From positions 1 to 44,196 of the forward strand of contig CAVFFT010000036.1 in NCBI GenBank assembly GCA_963621885.1: a DNA stretch of 44,196 nt. The letters run 5' to 3'. The position numbers and the translations under genes were made by a program. Below are positions 1 to 7,964 of the stretch, piece by piece. This DNA comes from UMGS1519 sp963621885 (GTDB lineage: Bacteria > Actinomycetota > Coriobacteriia > Coriobacteriales > Eggerthellaceae). The first letter of the stretch is position 1, and the number at the start of each line of letters is the position of its first letter. The notes below the pieces were generated by a model that was not told the origin of the DNA, did not search any database, and worked only from the letters and a program-made list of their open reading frames with translations.

Positions 1-14
1 AAGTTCTTAATGCT

Positions 15-42
15 TTAGCACTCTACCGTGATAGAGTATCAA
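15..42 (-). promoter_or_regulatory. possible MerR-type promoter/operator facing left
   Basis: Read on the minus strand, a -35-like TTGATA (37-42) is followed by exactly 19 bases and then TAAAGC. The spacer contains a perfect dyad, ACTCTA-6 nt-TAGAGT (20-37 on +). An over-long 19-bp spacer carrying a dyad is the known layout of MerR-family activated promoters. The target gene would lie left of the window. The -10 match is poor, so this is a suggestion only. Confidence 0.35.
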
Positions 43-179
43 GCGAAGAGCCGATGCGAGGGCTTCGCGCGACATGCGCGGTTGCAGGCGATGCGTGCTT
101 AACGCGAATGCGCGACCGCACGCAGCATGCGAGGGTTCCGTGCATCGCAAGTAATCTTCGCGTAACGACTCTTCGGAAC

Positions 180-221
180 TTGCGTGAGGGTTCGTGAGCC
201 TCTCATGCAAGGGCATATAAT
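180..221 (+). promoter_or_regulatory. probable promoter of the his cluster
   Basis: A perfect -10 hexamer TATAAT lies at 216-221, about 45 bases before the hisZG start. No good -35 is visible (TTCGTG at 191-196 is the best, with 19-bp spacing). An imperfect hairpin (about 179-210, arms beginning TTGC and ending GCAA) sits just upstream of the -10. The implied 5' leader is short (about 38 nt) and leaves no room for a His-codon attenuator. Confidence 0.55.
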
Positions 222-265
222 GCTGGTCTGCTAATTATGCGAACAGCCAGAACGAAAGGAACATT

Positions 266-1894
266 TTGACGTACATGGCGACACCGGTCGGCTTTCGCGA
301 CATTCTTCCCGAGGAAGCGCAGCTGCGTGAGGATCTTGCAGGGCGCTGCCAGCGTCTGTTCTCTTCGCGCGGATATGTGCCCGTTGAGACCCCGACGCTT
401 GAGCGCATGAGCGTGATGGAGCGCGGCGGTCATGTCCCCGGCGCCCCTTTCCGACTTTTTGATTCCGCAGGCAGCCTGCTTGCCCTGCGTCCCGACGTGA
501 CCCTGCAGGTGGCGCGCATGTGCGCGACGCGTCTTGCGGGAAGTCCGGGACCTTTCCGTTTCCGTTATCAGCAGCGTGTGTTCCGCCAGGCCGAGCCCGA
601 GACGGACAACCGCGAGATGACCCAGGTGGGCATCGAGTGCATTGGCGATACGGGCACGGACGTCGACGCGGAGGTTATCGGCCTTCTTGTTGATGCCCTG
701 CGCACCTGCGGCCTTGCCGATTTCCGTATTTCGCTCGGAACGGTCGCGGTCCTAAACGACCTGCTCGATGGTGCCTCCGATGACGAGGAATGGAAGCGAG
801 AAGTGCGCCGCGCGTATCACGAGACGAATTTCGTGGACTTGCACACGCTGACGGAAGCGGGCGCGGGCAAGCCGGAATACCTTGACGCGATTCGCCTGCT
901 GCCTTCCCTGCGTGGCGGGCGCGAGGCCATTGACAAGGTGAAGGCCATTGTCGAGCCTCTGGGCTGCGCGGATGGCATCGCCGCCCTTTCGCAGACCTAT
1001 GCGGCGCTTGAGGATGCGGGCTTCGCCGATTACCTGCTCGTCGATTTTTCGGTTATCCGTTCGTTCGATTACTACACCGGCGTCATTTTCGAAGTCTATT
1101 CGCCGGTTTTGGGAACCCCGCTTGGTGGCGGCGGCCGCTATGACGACGTGCTTTCCGCCTTTGGCATGGCCCGTCCGGCTGCCGGATTCGGCTTCTATCT
1201 CGATCTCGTGATGAAGGCGGTTCAGGCCGATTCGCGCGCGGCTGCCGAGGGTACGCGGCCTCTGCGCGTCGCGGTGCCGAAGGGCTCTCTGAATGCCGAT
1301 GCGATTGCGGCTCTTTCGGCGGCGGGTCTCGACACGACCGGCCTCGAGAATCCGGGACGCCATCTCATCATCCACAACGAGGGCGTCGACTACATCATCG
1401 TGCGCGCCCAGGATGCGCCGGTATTCGTGGCGCTCGGTGCGGCCGATTGCGGCATCTGCGGCAAGGATTCTCTGGTCGAAGCCGCGCTTGATGTGGTTGA
1501 GCTTACCGACTTACGCTTTGGCGCCTGCCGCTTTGTCGTGGCGCAGCCTGCGGGCGCAAGCGAGGCGGTGGAAGAGCGCTACCGCCGCACGGGAAGCATT
1601 CGCGTGACAACCAAGTACCCCCGCATCACGCGGGCATATTACGACGCGAAGGGCGTGCAGGTCGAGATTGTCCAGCTGCATGGCAATATCGAGCTGGGGC
1701 CGCTTATTGGCCTGTCCGACCGCATCGTCGACATTACGGCGACGGGCACGACCCTGCGCGAGAACAATCTGGAAATAGTCGATGACGTGATGGATGCAAC
1801 GGCGCGATTCTTCGCGAACGCATGCGCGTTCCGAACGGATTCGCGCATCACGCTGCTTGCGCGCGCATTGGAGAGGAATGTGATGGAGCAATGA
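266..1894 (+). CDS. hisZG: HisZ-HisG fusion: ATP phosphoribosyltransferase regulatory and catalytic parts
   Basis: First step of histidine synthesis (ATP + PRPP to phosphoribosyl-ATP). Residues about 1-325 are a HisZ domain, a catalytically dead histidyl-tRNA-synthetase paralogue: GFRDILPEEA near the N-terminus, the RPDVT and RQAEPE motifs, and GGGGRYDDV near 290. From about R331 (RPLRVAVPKG) to the end is a complete short-form HisG (about 210 residues, without the C-terminal ACT-like regulatory domain). Short HisG normally works as a hetero-octamer with separate HisZ; here both are in one uninterrupted frame of 542 residues. The TTG start is chosen because GAAAGGA (254-260) is 5 nt upstream; the in-frame ATG at 275 would be 14 nt away. 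The stop overlaps or abuts the hisD start region. Gene symbol is a descriptive composite. Confidence 0.9.
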   Translation: MTYMATPVGFRDILPEEAQLREDLAGRCQRLFSSRGYVPVETPTLERMSVMERGGHVPGAPFRLFDSAGSLLALRPDVTLQVARMCATRLAGSPGPFRFRYQQRVFRQAEPETDNREMTQVGIECIGDTGTDVDAEVIGLLVDALRTCGLADFRISLGTVAVLNDLLDGASDDEEWKREVRRAYHETNFVDLHTLTEAGAGKPEYLDAIRLLPSLRGGREAIDKVKAIVEPLGCADGIAALSQTYAALEDAGFADYLLVDFSVIRSFDYYTGVIFEVYSPVLGTPLGGGGRYDDVLSAFGMARPAAGFGFYLDLVMKAVQADSRAAAEGTRPLRVAVPKGSLNADAIAALSAAGLDTTGLENPGRHLIIHNEGVDYIIVRAQDAPVFVALGAADCGICGKDSLVEAALDVVELTDLRFGACRFVVAQPAGASEAVEERYRRTGSIRVTTKYPRITRAYYDAKGVQVEIVQLHGNIELGPLIGLSDRIVDITATGTTLRENNLEIVDDVMDATARFFANACAFRTDSRITLLARALERNVMEQ

Positions 1895-1896
1895 GC

Positions 1897-3231
1897 ATGA
1901 GACGAGTGACGCTCGCGCCGGGCGAGCTTTTCGACTCCCGGCAGATCAACAGGACGGGAGCCTTCAACGCCGATGCGCTTGCCGCGGCGGCGAAGATTGT
2001 TGAGGATGTGCGCCAGCGGGGCGACGAGGCGCTGCGGGATTACACGAACCGCTTCGATGGCGTCGCTATCGAGAACTTCCGCGTGAGCGACGAGGCGATC
2101 GAGGCGGCTTGCCAGACGCTCGATGAGAATCTGCGTGCGGCGCTGCAGCATGCGGCGCGCCAGATTCGCGACTTCCACGAGCGCCAGCGTCAGCAGAGCT
2201 GGTTCTCCACGCGTGCGGATGGCGCGCTTGTGGGTGCGAAGGTCCAGCCGCTCGATTCCGTCGGCATCTACGTGCCGGGCGGTCGTGCCCTGTATCCGTC
2301 GACGGTGCTGATGAACGCCATTCCCGCGCAGGTGGCGGGCGTGAAGCGCATCGTCTGCGTGACGCCGCCTACCAAGGACGGCACGCTTGACGCGGCGATT
2401 GTCGAGGCATGCCGCATCGCGGGCGTGACGGAAATCTACTCGGTTGGCGGAGCGCAGGCCATTGCCGCGCTTGCCTACGGCACCGAGAGCATCAAGCCGG
2501 TCGACAAGATTACCGGCCCGGGCAACGCCTATGTGGCGGCCGCCAAGCGCGCGGTTTCCGGCGACGTGGGAATCGACATGATTGCGGGCCCGTCCGAGGT
2601 GTGCGTCGTCGCCGATGAATCGGCCGACCCGAGCCACGTGGCCATCGACCTGATGGCGCAGGCCGAGCACGACCCGCTGGCCGCCTGCTATCTCGTCTGC
2701 TTCGATGCCGCTTATGCTGATGAAGTGGAACGCAATATCGAGCTGCACATCGCGCAGTCGACGCGTGCGGATATCACCCGCGCTTCGCTCGACGGCCAGG
2801 GCCTCATTGTCATCGTGTCTGAACGCGCAGCTGCGGTTCAGGCAGTGAACGTGATTGCGCCCGAGCACCTCGAGCTGCATGTCGACCACCCGATGGACCT
2901 TGTGGGCGCCATTCGCCATGCGGGCGCCATCTTCCTGGGCGACTGGACGCCCGAGGCGGTTGGCGACTACGTCGCGGGTCCGAACCACACGCTGCCCACC
3001 GGTGGTACCGCGCGTTTCAGCTCGCCGCTTTCGACCGACGATTTCGTGAAGCGCAGCAGCATCATTCAGTACACCCCCGAATCGCTTCTCGCCGATGGCG
3101 AGTCCATCATGGCAATCGCCGCGCGCGAGGGCCTGTGGGCGCATCGCCGCAGCGTCGAGATTCGCTGGCAAACCATTGCCGCTCAGAAAGAAGACAAAGG
3201 AGGAGAGGCGAATGGACAGAGTTCGCTTTAA
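1897..3231 (+). CDS. hisD: histidinol dehydrogenase
   Basis: Oxidises L-histidinol to L-histidine in two NAD-dependent steps (last step of the pathway, cytosolic, Zn enzyme). Family motifs are all present: SVGIYVPGGRALYPSTV, the GGAQAIAALAYGTE block, KITGPGNAYVAAAKR, the catalytic pair E323-H324 in APEHLELH, and GPNHTLPTGG. Length about 444 residues is normal. Start: GGAG at 1885-1888 favours ATG 1897 (8 nt), but ATG 1891, which overlaps the hisZG stop as ATGA, is also possible and adds two residues. The 3' end runs 20 nt into hisC, so translation of the two is probably coupled. Confidence 0.95.
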   Translation: MRRVTLAPGELFDSRQINRTGAFNADALAAAAKIVEDVRQRGDEALRDYTNRFDGVAIENFRVSDEAIEAACQTLDENLRAALQHAARQIRDFHERQRQQSWFSTRADGALVGAKVQPLDSVGIYVPGGRALYPSTVLMNAIPAQVAGVKRIVCVTPPTKDGTLDAAIVEACRIAGVTEIYSVGGAQAIAALAYGTESIKPVDKITGPGNAYVAAAKRAVSGDVGIDMIAGPSEVCVVADESADPSHVAIDLMAQAEHDPLAACYLVCFDAAYADEVERNIELHIAQSTRADITRASLDGQGLIVIVSERAAAVQAVNVIAPEHLELHVDHPMDLVGAIRHAGAIFLGDWTPEAVGDYVAGPNHTLPTGGTARFSSPLSTDDFVKRSSIIQYTPESLLADGESIMAIAAREGLWAHRRSVEIRWQTIAAQKEDKGGEANGQSSL

Positions 3232-4306
3232 TCCTCGCTTCGCGGACGTCGTTCCCTACGATCCGAAGTACATTCCGGCGGAAAACATGCTCTCGGCAAA
3301 CGAGAGCCCCTATGACGTGCCGGACGAGATTCGCCACGAGATTCGCAAGCGTCTGAAGTCACTTTCCTTCAACCGCTATCCGGACCCGCTGGCGAACGAG
3401 CTGCGCGACCTGATTGCCCAGGCTAACGGCCTCGAGCGCACGAATGTGCTTCTGGGAAATGGTGGAGACGAGCTGCTTTTCAACACGGCGCTCGTTTTCG
3501 GCGGCCCTGGCAGGAAGTTTTTGAATGTGCCTCCGACCTTCTCGGTGTATGCGGCCAACGCGTATCTCACGGGAACGGAGACGGTGAACATTCCGCGCTT
3601 GCCGAACTTCGAGATCGACGAGGAAGCGGTGCTTGAGCGTGTGTCCCAAGGGGATATCGACTACGTGATCATCACGAGTCCGAACAACCCCACCGGACAG
3701 CGCGCGAACGATTCCTTCCTGCGTCGCCTGCTTGAATCGACCGACGCGCTTGTGATGGTTGACGAGGCCTATGGCGAGTTTTCGCTCACCACCTGCCGTC
3801 CGCTGATGAACGCGCATAAGAACCTCGTCATTCTGCGAACCTTCTCGAAGGCGTTCTCCTGCGCGAGCGTGCGCCTTGGCTATTTGCTGGGCGACGCCGA
3901 GGTGCTGAGCGAATACCTGAAGGTGCGCCAGCCTTATTCGGTCGACGCGATATCGCAGCTTATTGGCTGCGCGGTGTTCGAGAATCGCCAGCTGTTCTCG
4001 CCGACGATTCGCGACATCATTTCGGAGCGGGGACGCATGCTTGAGGCTCTCGCGGAGATTGAGGGCATTGAGGTGTTCCCTTCCGACGCGAACTTCATTC
4101 TTGTTCGCATGGAGGATGCGGGTGCCGCGTGGCAGGAGCTTTTCGACCAGGGCGTTTTGGTGCGCGATTTCTCGTCGACGCCGCTGCTTGAAAATTGCCT
4201 GCGCTTCACCGTGGGCACGCCGGAGGAAAACGACGCGCTTCTGCGCGCTTTGAAGAAGGTTCTGCGCACGCGCCGCTGGCGTGATGGCGAAGAAGAGGCG
4301 GAATAG
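3212..4306 (+). CDS. hisC: histidinol-phosphate aminotransferase
   Basis: PLP-dependent conversion of imidazole-acetol phosphate plus glutamate to histidinol phosphate. Class I/II aminotransferase fold: ANESPYDVP near the N-terminus, NGGDELL, SPNNPTGQ, VDEAYGEF and the PLP-lysine K213 in RTFSKAFS, followed by RLGYLLG. 364 residues, normal length. The start ATG 3212 has a very strong AAAGGAGGAG Shine-Dalgarno about 7 nt upstream and lies inside the end of hisD (20-nt overlap). A 162-nt space with GC-rich inverted repeats separates it from hisB. Confidence 0.95.
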   Translation: MDRVRFNPRFADVVPYDPKYIPAENMLSANESPYDVPDEIRHEIRKRLKSLSFNRYPDPLANELRDLIAQANGLERTNVLLGNGGDELLFNTALVFGGPGRKFLNVPPTFSVYAANAYLTGTETVNIPRLPNFEIDEEAVLERVSQGDIDYVIITSPNNPTGQRANDSFLRRLLESTDALVMVDEAYGEFSLTTCRPLMNAHKNLVILRTFSKAFSCASVRLGYLLGDAEVLSEYLKVRQPYSVDAISQLIGCAVFENRQLFSPTIRDIISERGRMLEALAEIEGIEVFPSDANFILVRMEDAGAAWQELFDQGVLVRDFSSTPLLENCLRFTVGTPEENDALLRALKKVLRTRRWRDGEEEAE

Positions 4307-4468
4307 GTCGCGCGCCCGCGAGGCGGTGACGCGCTGCGGGCGGGTCGTGTCGCACATGTTGCGTTTGGGGTGCATTACCGCGATACGCGCTTTGAGGGCG
4401 CGGCGGGTGTAAAGCACGATGCATCGCGCATTCCCGATGCGATGCGCCAGATGGAAAGGAAACGGACG

Positions 4469-5068
4469 ATGGCTACGGAAAAGAGGCAGGCAAGCGTTTC
4501 GCGCAAGACGAAAGAGACCGACATTGTCGTGACGATTGATCTTGACGGATCGGGCCAGACGGATATTGATACTGGCGTGCCCTTCTTCGACCATATGCTC
4601 GATGCTTTTGGGCGTCACGGCGGTTTCGATCTGAGCGTGAAAGCGGTGGGCGACATCCAGATCGACGCGCATCACACGGTGGAGGATACCGGAATCGTTC
4701 TCGGTCAGGCCATCGACCAGGCGCTCGGCGACAAGCGCGGCATTGTGCGCTTCGGCTCCATCATGCTTCCGATGGACGAGACGCTTGTGCTGGCGGCCAT
4801 CGACCTTTCGGGCCGCGGGCAGGCGCATCTCGATTTGAATCCCCCGATTGAGCTGCTGGGCAATTTCAACACGACGCTCGTGGACGAGTTCTTCATCTCG
4901 CTCGCCGCGAATGCGCGCATGACGCTGCATCTGCGCCAGCTGGCGGGGAAGAATTCCCACCACATCATCGAGGCGGCAAGCAAGGCGTGCGCCCGCGCGT
5001 TGAGGGAAGCGGTGTCGTTTGACCCGAAAAGCGCTGGTCAGCTGCCCTCGACCAAGGGAAGCTTGTAG
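4469..5068 (+). CDS. hisB: imidazoleglycerol-phosphate dehydratase
   Basis: Mn-dependent dehydration of imidazole-glycerol phosphate to imidazole-acetol phosphate. Monofunctional 199-residue form; the N-terminal histidinol-phosphate phosphatase domain of enterobacterial HisB is absent. Metal-binding motifs are clear: DTGVPFFDHML, DAHHTVEDTGI and NSHHIIEA. The start ATG 4469 has GGAAAGGA (4453-4460) 8 nt before it. Because HisB is monofunctional and no PHP- or inositol-phosphatase-type gene is in the cluster, the phosphatase step must be encoded elsewhere. Confidence 0.95.
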   Translation: MATEKRQASVSRKTKETDIVVTIDLDGSGQTDIDTGVPFFDHMLDAFGRHGGFDLSVKAVGDIQIDAHHTVEDTGIVLGQAIDQALGDKRGIVRFGSIMLPMDETLVLAAIDLSGRGQAHLDLNPPIELLGNFNTTLVDEFFISLAANARMTLHLRQLAGKNSHHIIEAASKACARALREAVSFDPKSAGQLPSTKGSL

Positions 5069-5096
5069 GCCGAAGAAAGCCTAAAGGAGGTTGCAC

Positions 5097-5762
5097 GTGT
5101 TCGCCGTTGTTGACTATCGCATGGGGAATCTGAAGTCCGTTGAGCGCGGGCTTATCGGTGTGGGCGCGAATGCGCGCATCACGTCCGACCCGGGCGAAAT
5201 CGCGCGAGCCGATGCCGTTATTCTGCCAGGTGTGGGCGCTTTTGCCGATGCCATGCGCAGCATGGATGCGCTCGGAGAATCGCAAGCGATCAAGGACGCC
5301 ATTGCGGCGGGCAAGCCGTTTTTGGGCATCTGCCTTGGCTTGCACCTGCTGTTCGAGTCGGGCGAAGAAGGCGCGCCTGAAGGCGGTCTCGTGTCGGGCC
5401 TTGGTTTGGCGCCGGGCACGGTGGCACATATGCCGCGCGTTGATGCGGCGGGCAACGCCTACAAGGTTCCGCATGTGGGCTGGAATACGGTGGAGCGGGT
5501 GGCGCCTGCGAATCAGGCTGCCGCGAGCAACGCCGACGCGCTTTTCGACGGCATCCCCGCGGGGGAGTATTTCTACTTCACGCACAGCTACATCGCGCCC
5601 GCGTCGCCTTTCACCATTGCCGAGACCGAGCATTCGGTCCGTTTCCCTTCCGCCATCGCCCTGTCCGACCGGGTGTTTGGCGTGCAGTTTCATCCCGAAA
5701 AGTCGTCAGACGCGGGCAAGCGTCTGCTGGAGAATTTCGTGCGTATCGCGACTTCCTGCTAG
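5097..5762 (+). CDS. hisH: imidazole glycerol phosphate synthase, glutaminase subunit
   Basis: Class I glutamine amidotransferase that releases ammonia from glutamine for HisF. Catalytic triad visible: C79 in GICLGLHLLFE and H199/E201 in GVQFHPEKS. N-terminus VVDYRMGNLKSVE is typical. About 221 residues. The GTG at 5097 is taken as start because AAAGGAGG (5083-5090) is 6 nt away; an in-frame TTG at 5091 directly abuts the Shine-Dalgarno and is unlikely. It follows hisB by 28 nt. Confidence 0.95.
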   Translation: MFAVVDYRMGNLKSVERGLIGVGANARITSDPGEIARADAVILPGVGAFADAMRSMDALGESQAIKDAIAAGKPFLGICLGLHLLFESGEEGAPEGGLVSGLGLAPGTVAHMPRVDAAGNAYKVPHVGWNTVERVAPANQAAASNADALFDGIPAGEYFYFTHSYIAPASPFTIAETEHSVRFPSAIALSDRVFGVQFHPEKSSDAGKRLLENFVRIATSC

Positions 5763-5996
5763 AGCATGTGGTTTGGGTGCGTGGGTTGGATGACGGCGGC
5801 CACCGCGTGACAGTCGCGGCAGCCGCGCTGGCGGCCAGGCGAGAGTTGAGCCGCGCGAGGGCTGAATCGACCGACAGCCGCACGACGGTTGATTCGACTG
5901 CCGCATCGTCCGCATGACATTCCGTGTCCGAATAGACAAGTCCTACTGAATGCGCCGTCGTGCGCAAAGCCATGCAAGAGAAAGAGGTAAGGCATC
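5763..5996 (+). other. 234-nt intergenic stretch between hisH and hisA with inverted repeats
   Basis: No convincing gene. Two imperfect hairpins are visible: arms GCCACCGCG (5799-5807) and CGCGCTGGC (5824-5832), and arms GAATCGACC (5864-5872) and GGTTGATTC (5887-5895). Neither is followed by a T-run, so they are not obvious terminators; they may affect mRNA processing or be neutral. Confidence 0.4.
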
Positions 5997-6794
5997 ATGT
6001 ATCTGCTTCCCGCCATTGACATCCTGGGTGGCAAGGTTGTGCGTCTCGCGAAGGGCGACTACAACCGGGTGACCGTTTACAACGATAGCCCGCTTGAACA
6101 GGCGCTTGCCTTCGAGAATGCCGGTGCGACATGGATTCATGTGGTCGACCTTGATGGCGCGCGCACGGGAGAGCCGTCCAATATCGGCATCATCGAGCAG
6201 ATTGCGCAGAAGACGAAGCTGAAAGTGGAAGTGGGCGGCGGCGTCCGTTCGCTCGAGACGCTTGATCGGCTGGTCGATTCCGGCGCCTCGCGCGTGGTGA
6301 TGGGAACCGTGCTTGTGAAGAATCGCGACCTTGCCCAGAAAGCGGTCGACCGTTATCCGGACATCCTGTGCGCGGGTATCGATGCGCGTAACGGTGAAGT
6401 GGCCGTTGACGGCTGGGAGAAGGGTTCGGGCGTTTCCGCTTTCGAGCTTGCGACGCAAATGGCGCTCATGGGATACCGGCACATGGTGTACACCGACATT
6501 TCCCGCGATGGCATGCAGACGGGCGTCGACCCGCAGGCCTATGCGAACATGGCGCAGGTCTTTGGCCATCCGGTGACGGCATCGGGCGGCATTGCGAGCA
6601 TGATGGATCTCGAGAATCTGGGGAAGGTTGCCCTGAGCATCGAGGGCATCATCACCGGTCGCGCCGTGTACGAAGGCTCCATCGATGTGGCTGCTGCGGT
6701 GAAGCGCTGCGACGAGCTGACGCAGGCGGCCTTGGCGGCAGCAAGCAATCCGCAGGGCAAGTCCTGCGAAGGCTGCACCGCCGCGCTGCATTAG
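5997..6794 (+). CDS. hisA: ProFAR isomerase (phosphoribosylformimino-AICAR-phosphate isomerase)
   Basis: (beta/alpha)8-barrel that converts ProFAR to PRFAR by an Amadori rearrangement. Catalytic aspartates are D8 (LLPAIDILGGKVVRL) and D129 (AGIDARNGEVAVDGW); phosphate-binding loops VEVGGGVRS and TASGGIAS are present. At 265 residues it is slightly longer than usual because of a Cys-containing C-terminal tail after the final helix. The Shine-Dalgarno AGAGGTAAGG precedes ATG 5997. Separate HisA and HisF show that this is not the PriA arrangement of Streptomyces and Mycobacterium. Confidence 0.95.
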   Translation: MYLLPAIDILGGKVVRLAKGDYNRVTVYNDSPLEQALAFENAGATWIHVVDLDGARTGEPSNIGIIEQIAQKTKLKVEVGGGVRSLETLDRLVDSGASRVVMGTVLVKNRDLAQKAVDRYPDILCAGIDARNGEVAVDGWEKGSGVSAFELATQMALMGYRHMVYTDISRDGMQTGVDPQAYANMAQVFGHPVTASGGIASMMDLENLGKVALSIEGIITGRAVYEGSIDVAAAVKRCDELTQAALAAASNPQGKSCEGCTAALH

Positions 6795-6810
6795 GACGGA
6801 GGATCTTCGG

Positions 6811-6966
6811 ATGCTGACAAAGAGAGTTATTCCCTGCTTGATGCGAGCGCCCGGCGAACGCGCCAGTGGCGCGTTCGCAGCGAGCATGGGCATGCGCTTG
6901 CGCGTGCCCCCGTGCATAACTTTGACGTCCATGCAGGGCGCATGGATCCACGCTAACGCTGCATGA
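6811..6966 (+). pseudogene. relic of a second hisF start region
   Basis: A ribosome-binding site GGAGG and ATG 6811 open a frame whose first nine codons encode MLTKRVIPC, identical in protein to the start of the real hisF 173 nt downstream, but with different synonymous codons (for example CTG versus TTA, ACA versus ACG, AGA versus CGA). After codon 9 the similarity ends and the frame continues with unrelated residues to TGA at 6964-6966 (51 codons). The upstream GGAGGAT context is also shared. Silent divergence argues against a fresh local duplication and for a remnant of another hisF allele, or for a selected short leader ORF. Confidence 0.6.
6854..6878 (+). repeat. perfect hairpin in the hisA-hisF junction
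   Basis: Arms GCGAACGCGCC (6854-6864) and GGCGCGTTCGC (6868-6878) form an 11-bp perfect stem with a 3-nt loop. No T-run follows, so it is not a standard terminator. It sits between the hisF relic and the inverted hisF copy. Confidence 0.6.
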
Positions 6967-7023
6967 GAACGGAGGATTCTCGAATGTTAACGAAACGAGT
7001 TATACCCTGCATGGACGTCAAAG
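6920..7023 (+). repeat. 19-bp inverted repeat enclosing the hisF ribosome-binding site and start
   Basis: CTTTGACGTCCATGCAGGG at 6920-6938 is the exact reverse complement of 7005-7023, which is coding sequence for hisF residues 8-14. The 66-nt spacer contains the GGAGG site and ATG 6984 of hisF. In mRNA the arms could pair and place the hisF initiation region in a large loop. Confidence 0.65.
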
Positions 7024-7748
7024 ACGGCCGAGTCGTCAAGGGCGTGAATTTCGTGAACCTGCGCGATGCGGGCGATCCTATCGAGCTCGCGCAACGCTAC
7101 GACGAACAGAAGGCTGACGAGGTGGTTTTCCTCGACATCACCGCCACGCATGAGGGGCGGGCGACCACTGTTGCGCTGGCAAGCCGCGCCTCCGAAGAGC
7201 TCCATCTGCCCTATTGCGTGGGTGGCGGCTTCCATAGCATTGCCGACATTCGCACGATGATCGCCGCCGGCGCGGACAAGGTGTCCATCAATTCCGCGGC
7301 TGTCGACAACCCCGCTCTCTTGACCGAGGCGGCGGCGCTGTTCGGCACGCAGGCGATCCTGTGTGCCATCGACGCGAAGCAGGTGGCGGGCAATCCGAAC
7401 AAGTGGGAAGTCTACGTGCATGGTGGTCGCGTGGCCACCGGCATTGACGCGGTGCAGTGGGCGGCCGAGGCGGCCCGTCGCGGCGCGGGCGAGATTCTCC
7501 TCACGAGCATGGATCGCGACGGCAGCAAGGACGGCTTCGACATCCCGCTTACGCGTGCGGTCGCGCGTGCGGTGGACATTCCCGTAATTGCGAGCGGCGG
7601 CGTGGGAAAGCTCGAGCATTTCGCTGAAGGCATCATCGAAGGCGAAGCGGATGCCGTGCTTGCCGCAAGCGTGTTCCATTTCGGCACCTACACGGTGCGC
7701 CAGGTGAAGGAATACCTGCGCTCCTGTGGTGTTCCCGTGCGTCTGTAA
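6984..7748 (+). CDS. hisF: imidazole glycerol phosphate synthase, cyclase subunit
   Basis: Uses ammonia delivered by HisH to close the imidazole ring, giving imidazole-glycerol phosphate and AICAR. (beta/alpha)8-barrel with catalytic D11 (IPCMDVKDGRVVKG) and D130 (CAIDAK), plus CVGGGF, LTSMDRDGSKDGFD and IASGGVG phosphate-site motifs. 254 residues, normal. The start ATG 6984 has GGAGG (6971-6975) upstream; an in-frame ATG at 6963 lies before the Shine-Dalgarno and is not used. The first codons include TTA and ATA, rare in this GC-rich DNA. Confidence 0.95.
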   Translation: MLTKRVIPCMDVKDGRVVKGVNFVNLRDAGDPIELAQRYDEQKADEVVFLDITATHEGRATTVALASRASEELHLPYCVGGGFHSIADIRTMIAAGADKVSINSAAVDNPALLTEAAALFGTQAILCAIDAKQVAGNPNKWEVYVHGGRVATGIDAVQWAAEAARRGAGEILLTSMDRDGSKDGFDIPLTRAVARAVDIPVIASGGVGKLEHFAEGIIEGEADAVLAASVFHFGTYTVRQVKEYLRSCGVPVRL

Positions 7749-7964
7749 ACTGGCGATAATGCGATTCTGCGGCATCATAAAGCGAACTTGCGAACGCGCG
7801 GAGAGCGGGCGGAATGTTCTTGTGCGCCACGGCGCTTTCAACCGGGACATTCGGCTTGGATGCAATCTTGTCTATCGGCTCTTTTCGCACGTCGCAGATT
7901 CAAACGCCACCGCATTCCGGGCAATTGGGGCGATGCCGAACGTGGTGTGTCGCCGTCGGGTATC
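7749..7964 (+). other. 216-nt intergenic stretch after hisF
   Basis: No gene, terminator or convincing promoter was recognised. The next gene may still be co-transcribed with hisF. Confidence 0.3.

Noticed and set aside
15..42. CIRCE element (HrcA operator), because TTAGCACTC is an exact left half
   Set aside because: The right half matches only 6 of 9 positions and the spacer is 10 rather than 9; the dyad ACTCTA/TAGAGT explains the symmetry better.
222..265. Histidine attenuator with leader peptide before the his cluster
   Set aside because: Only about 40 nt lie between the -10 box and the start codon; no His-codon run or terminator is present.
6807..6985. Insertion sequence or MITE between hisA and hisF
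   Set aside because: No terminal inverted repeats bounding the segment and no clear target duplication; the repeated parts are hisF sequence itself.
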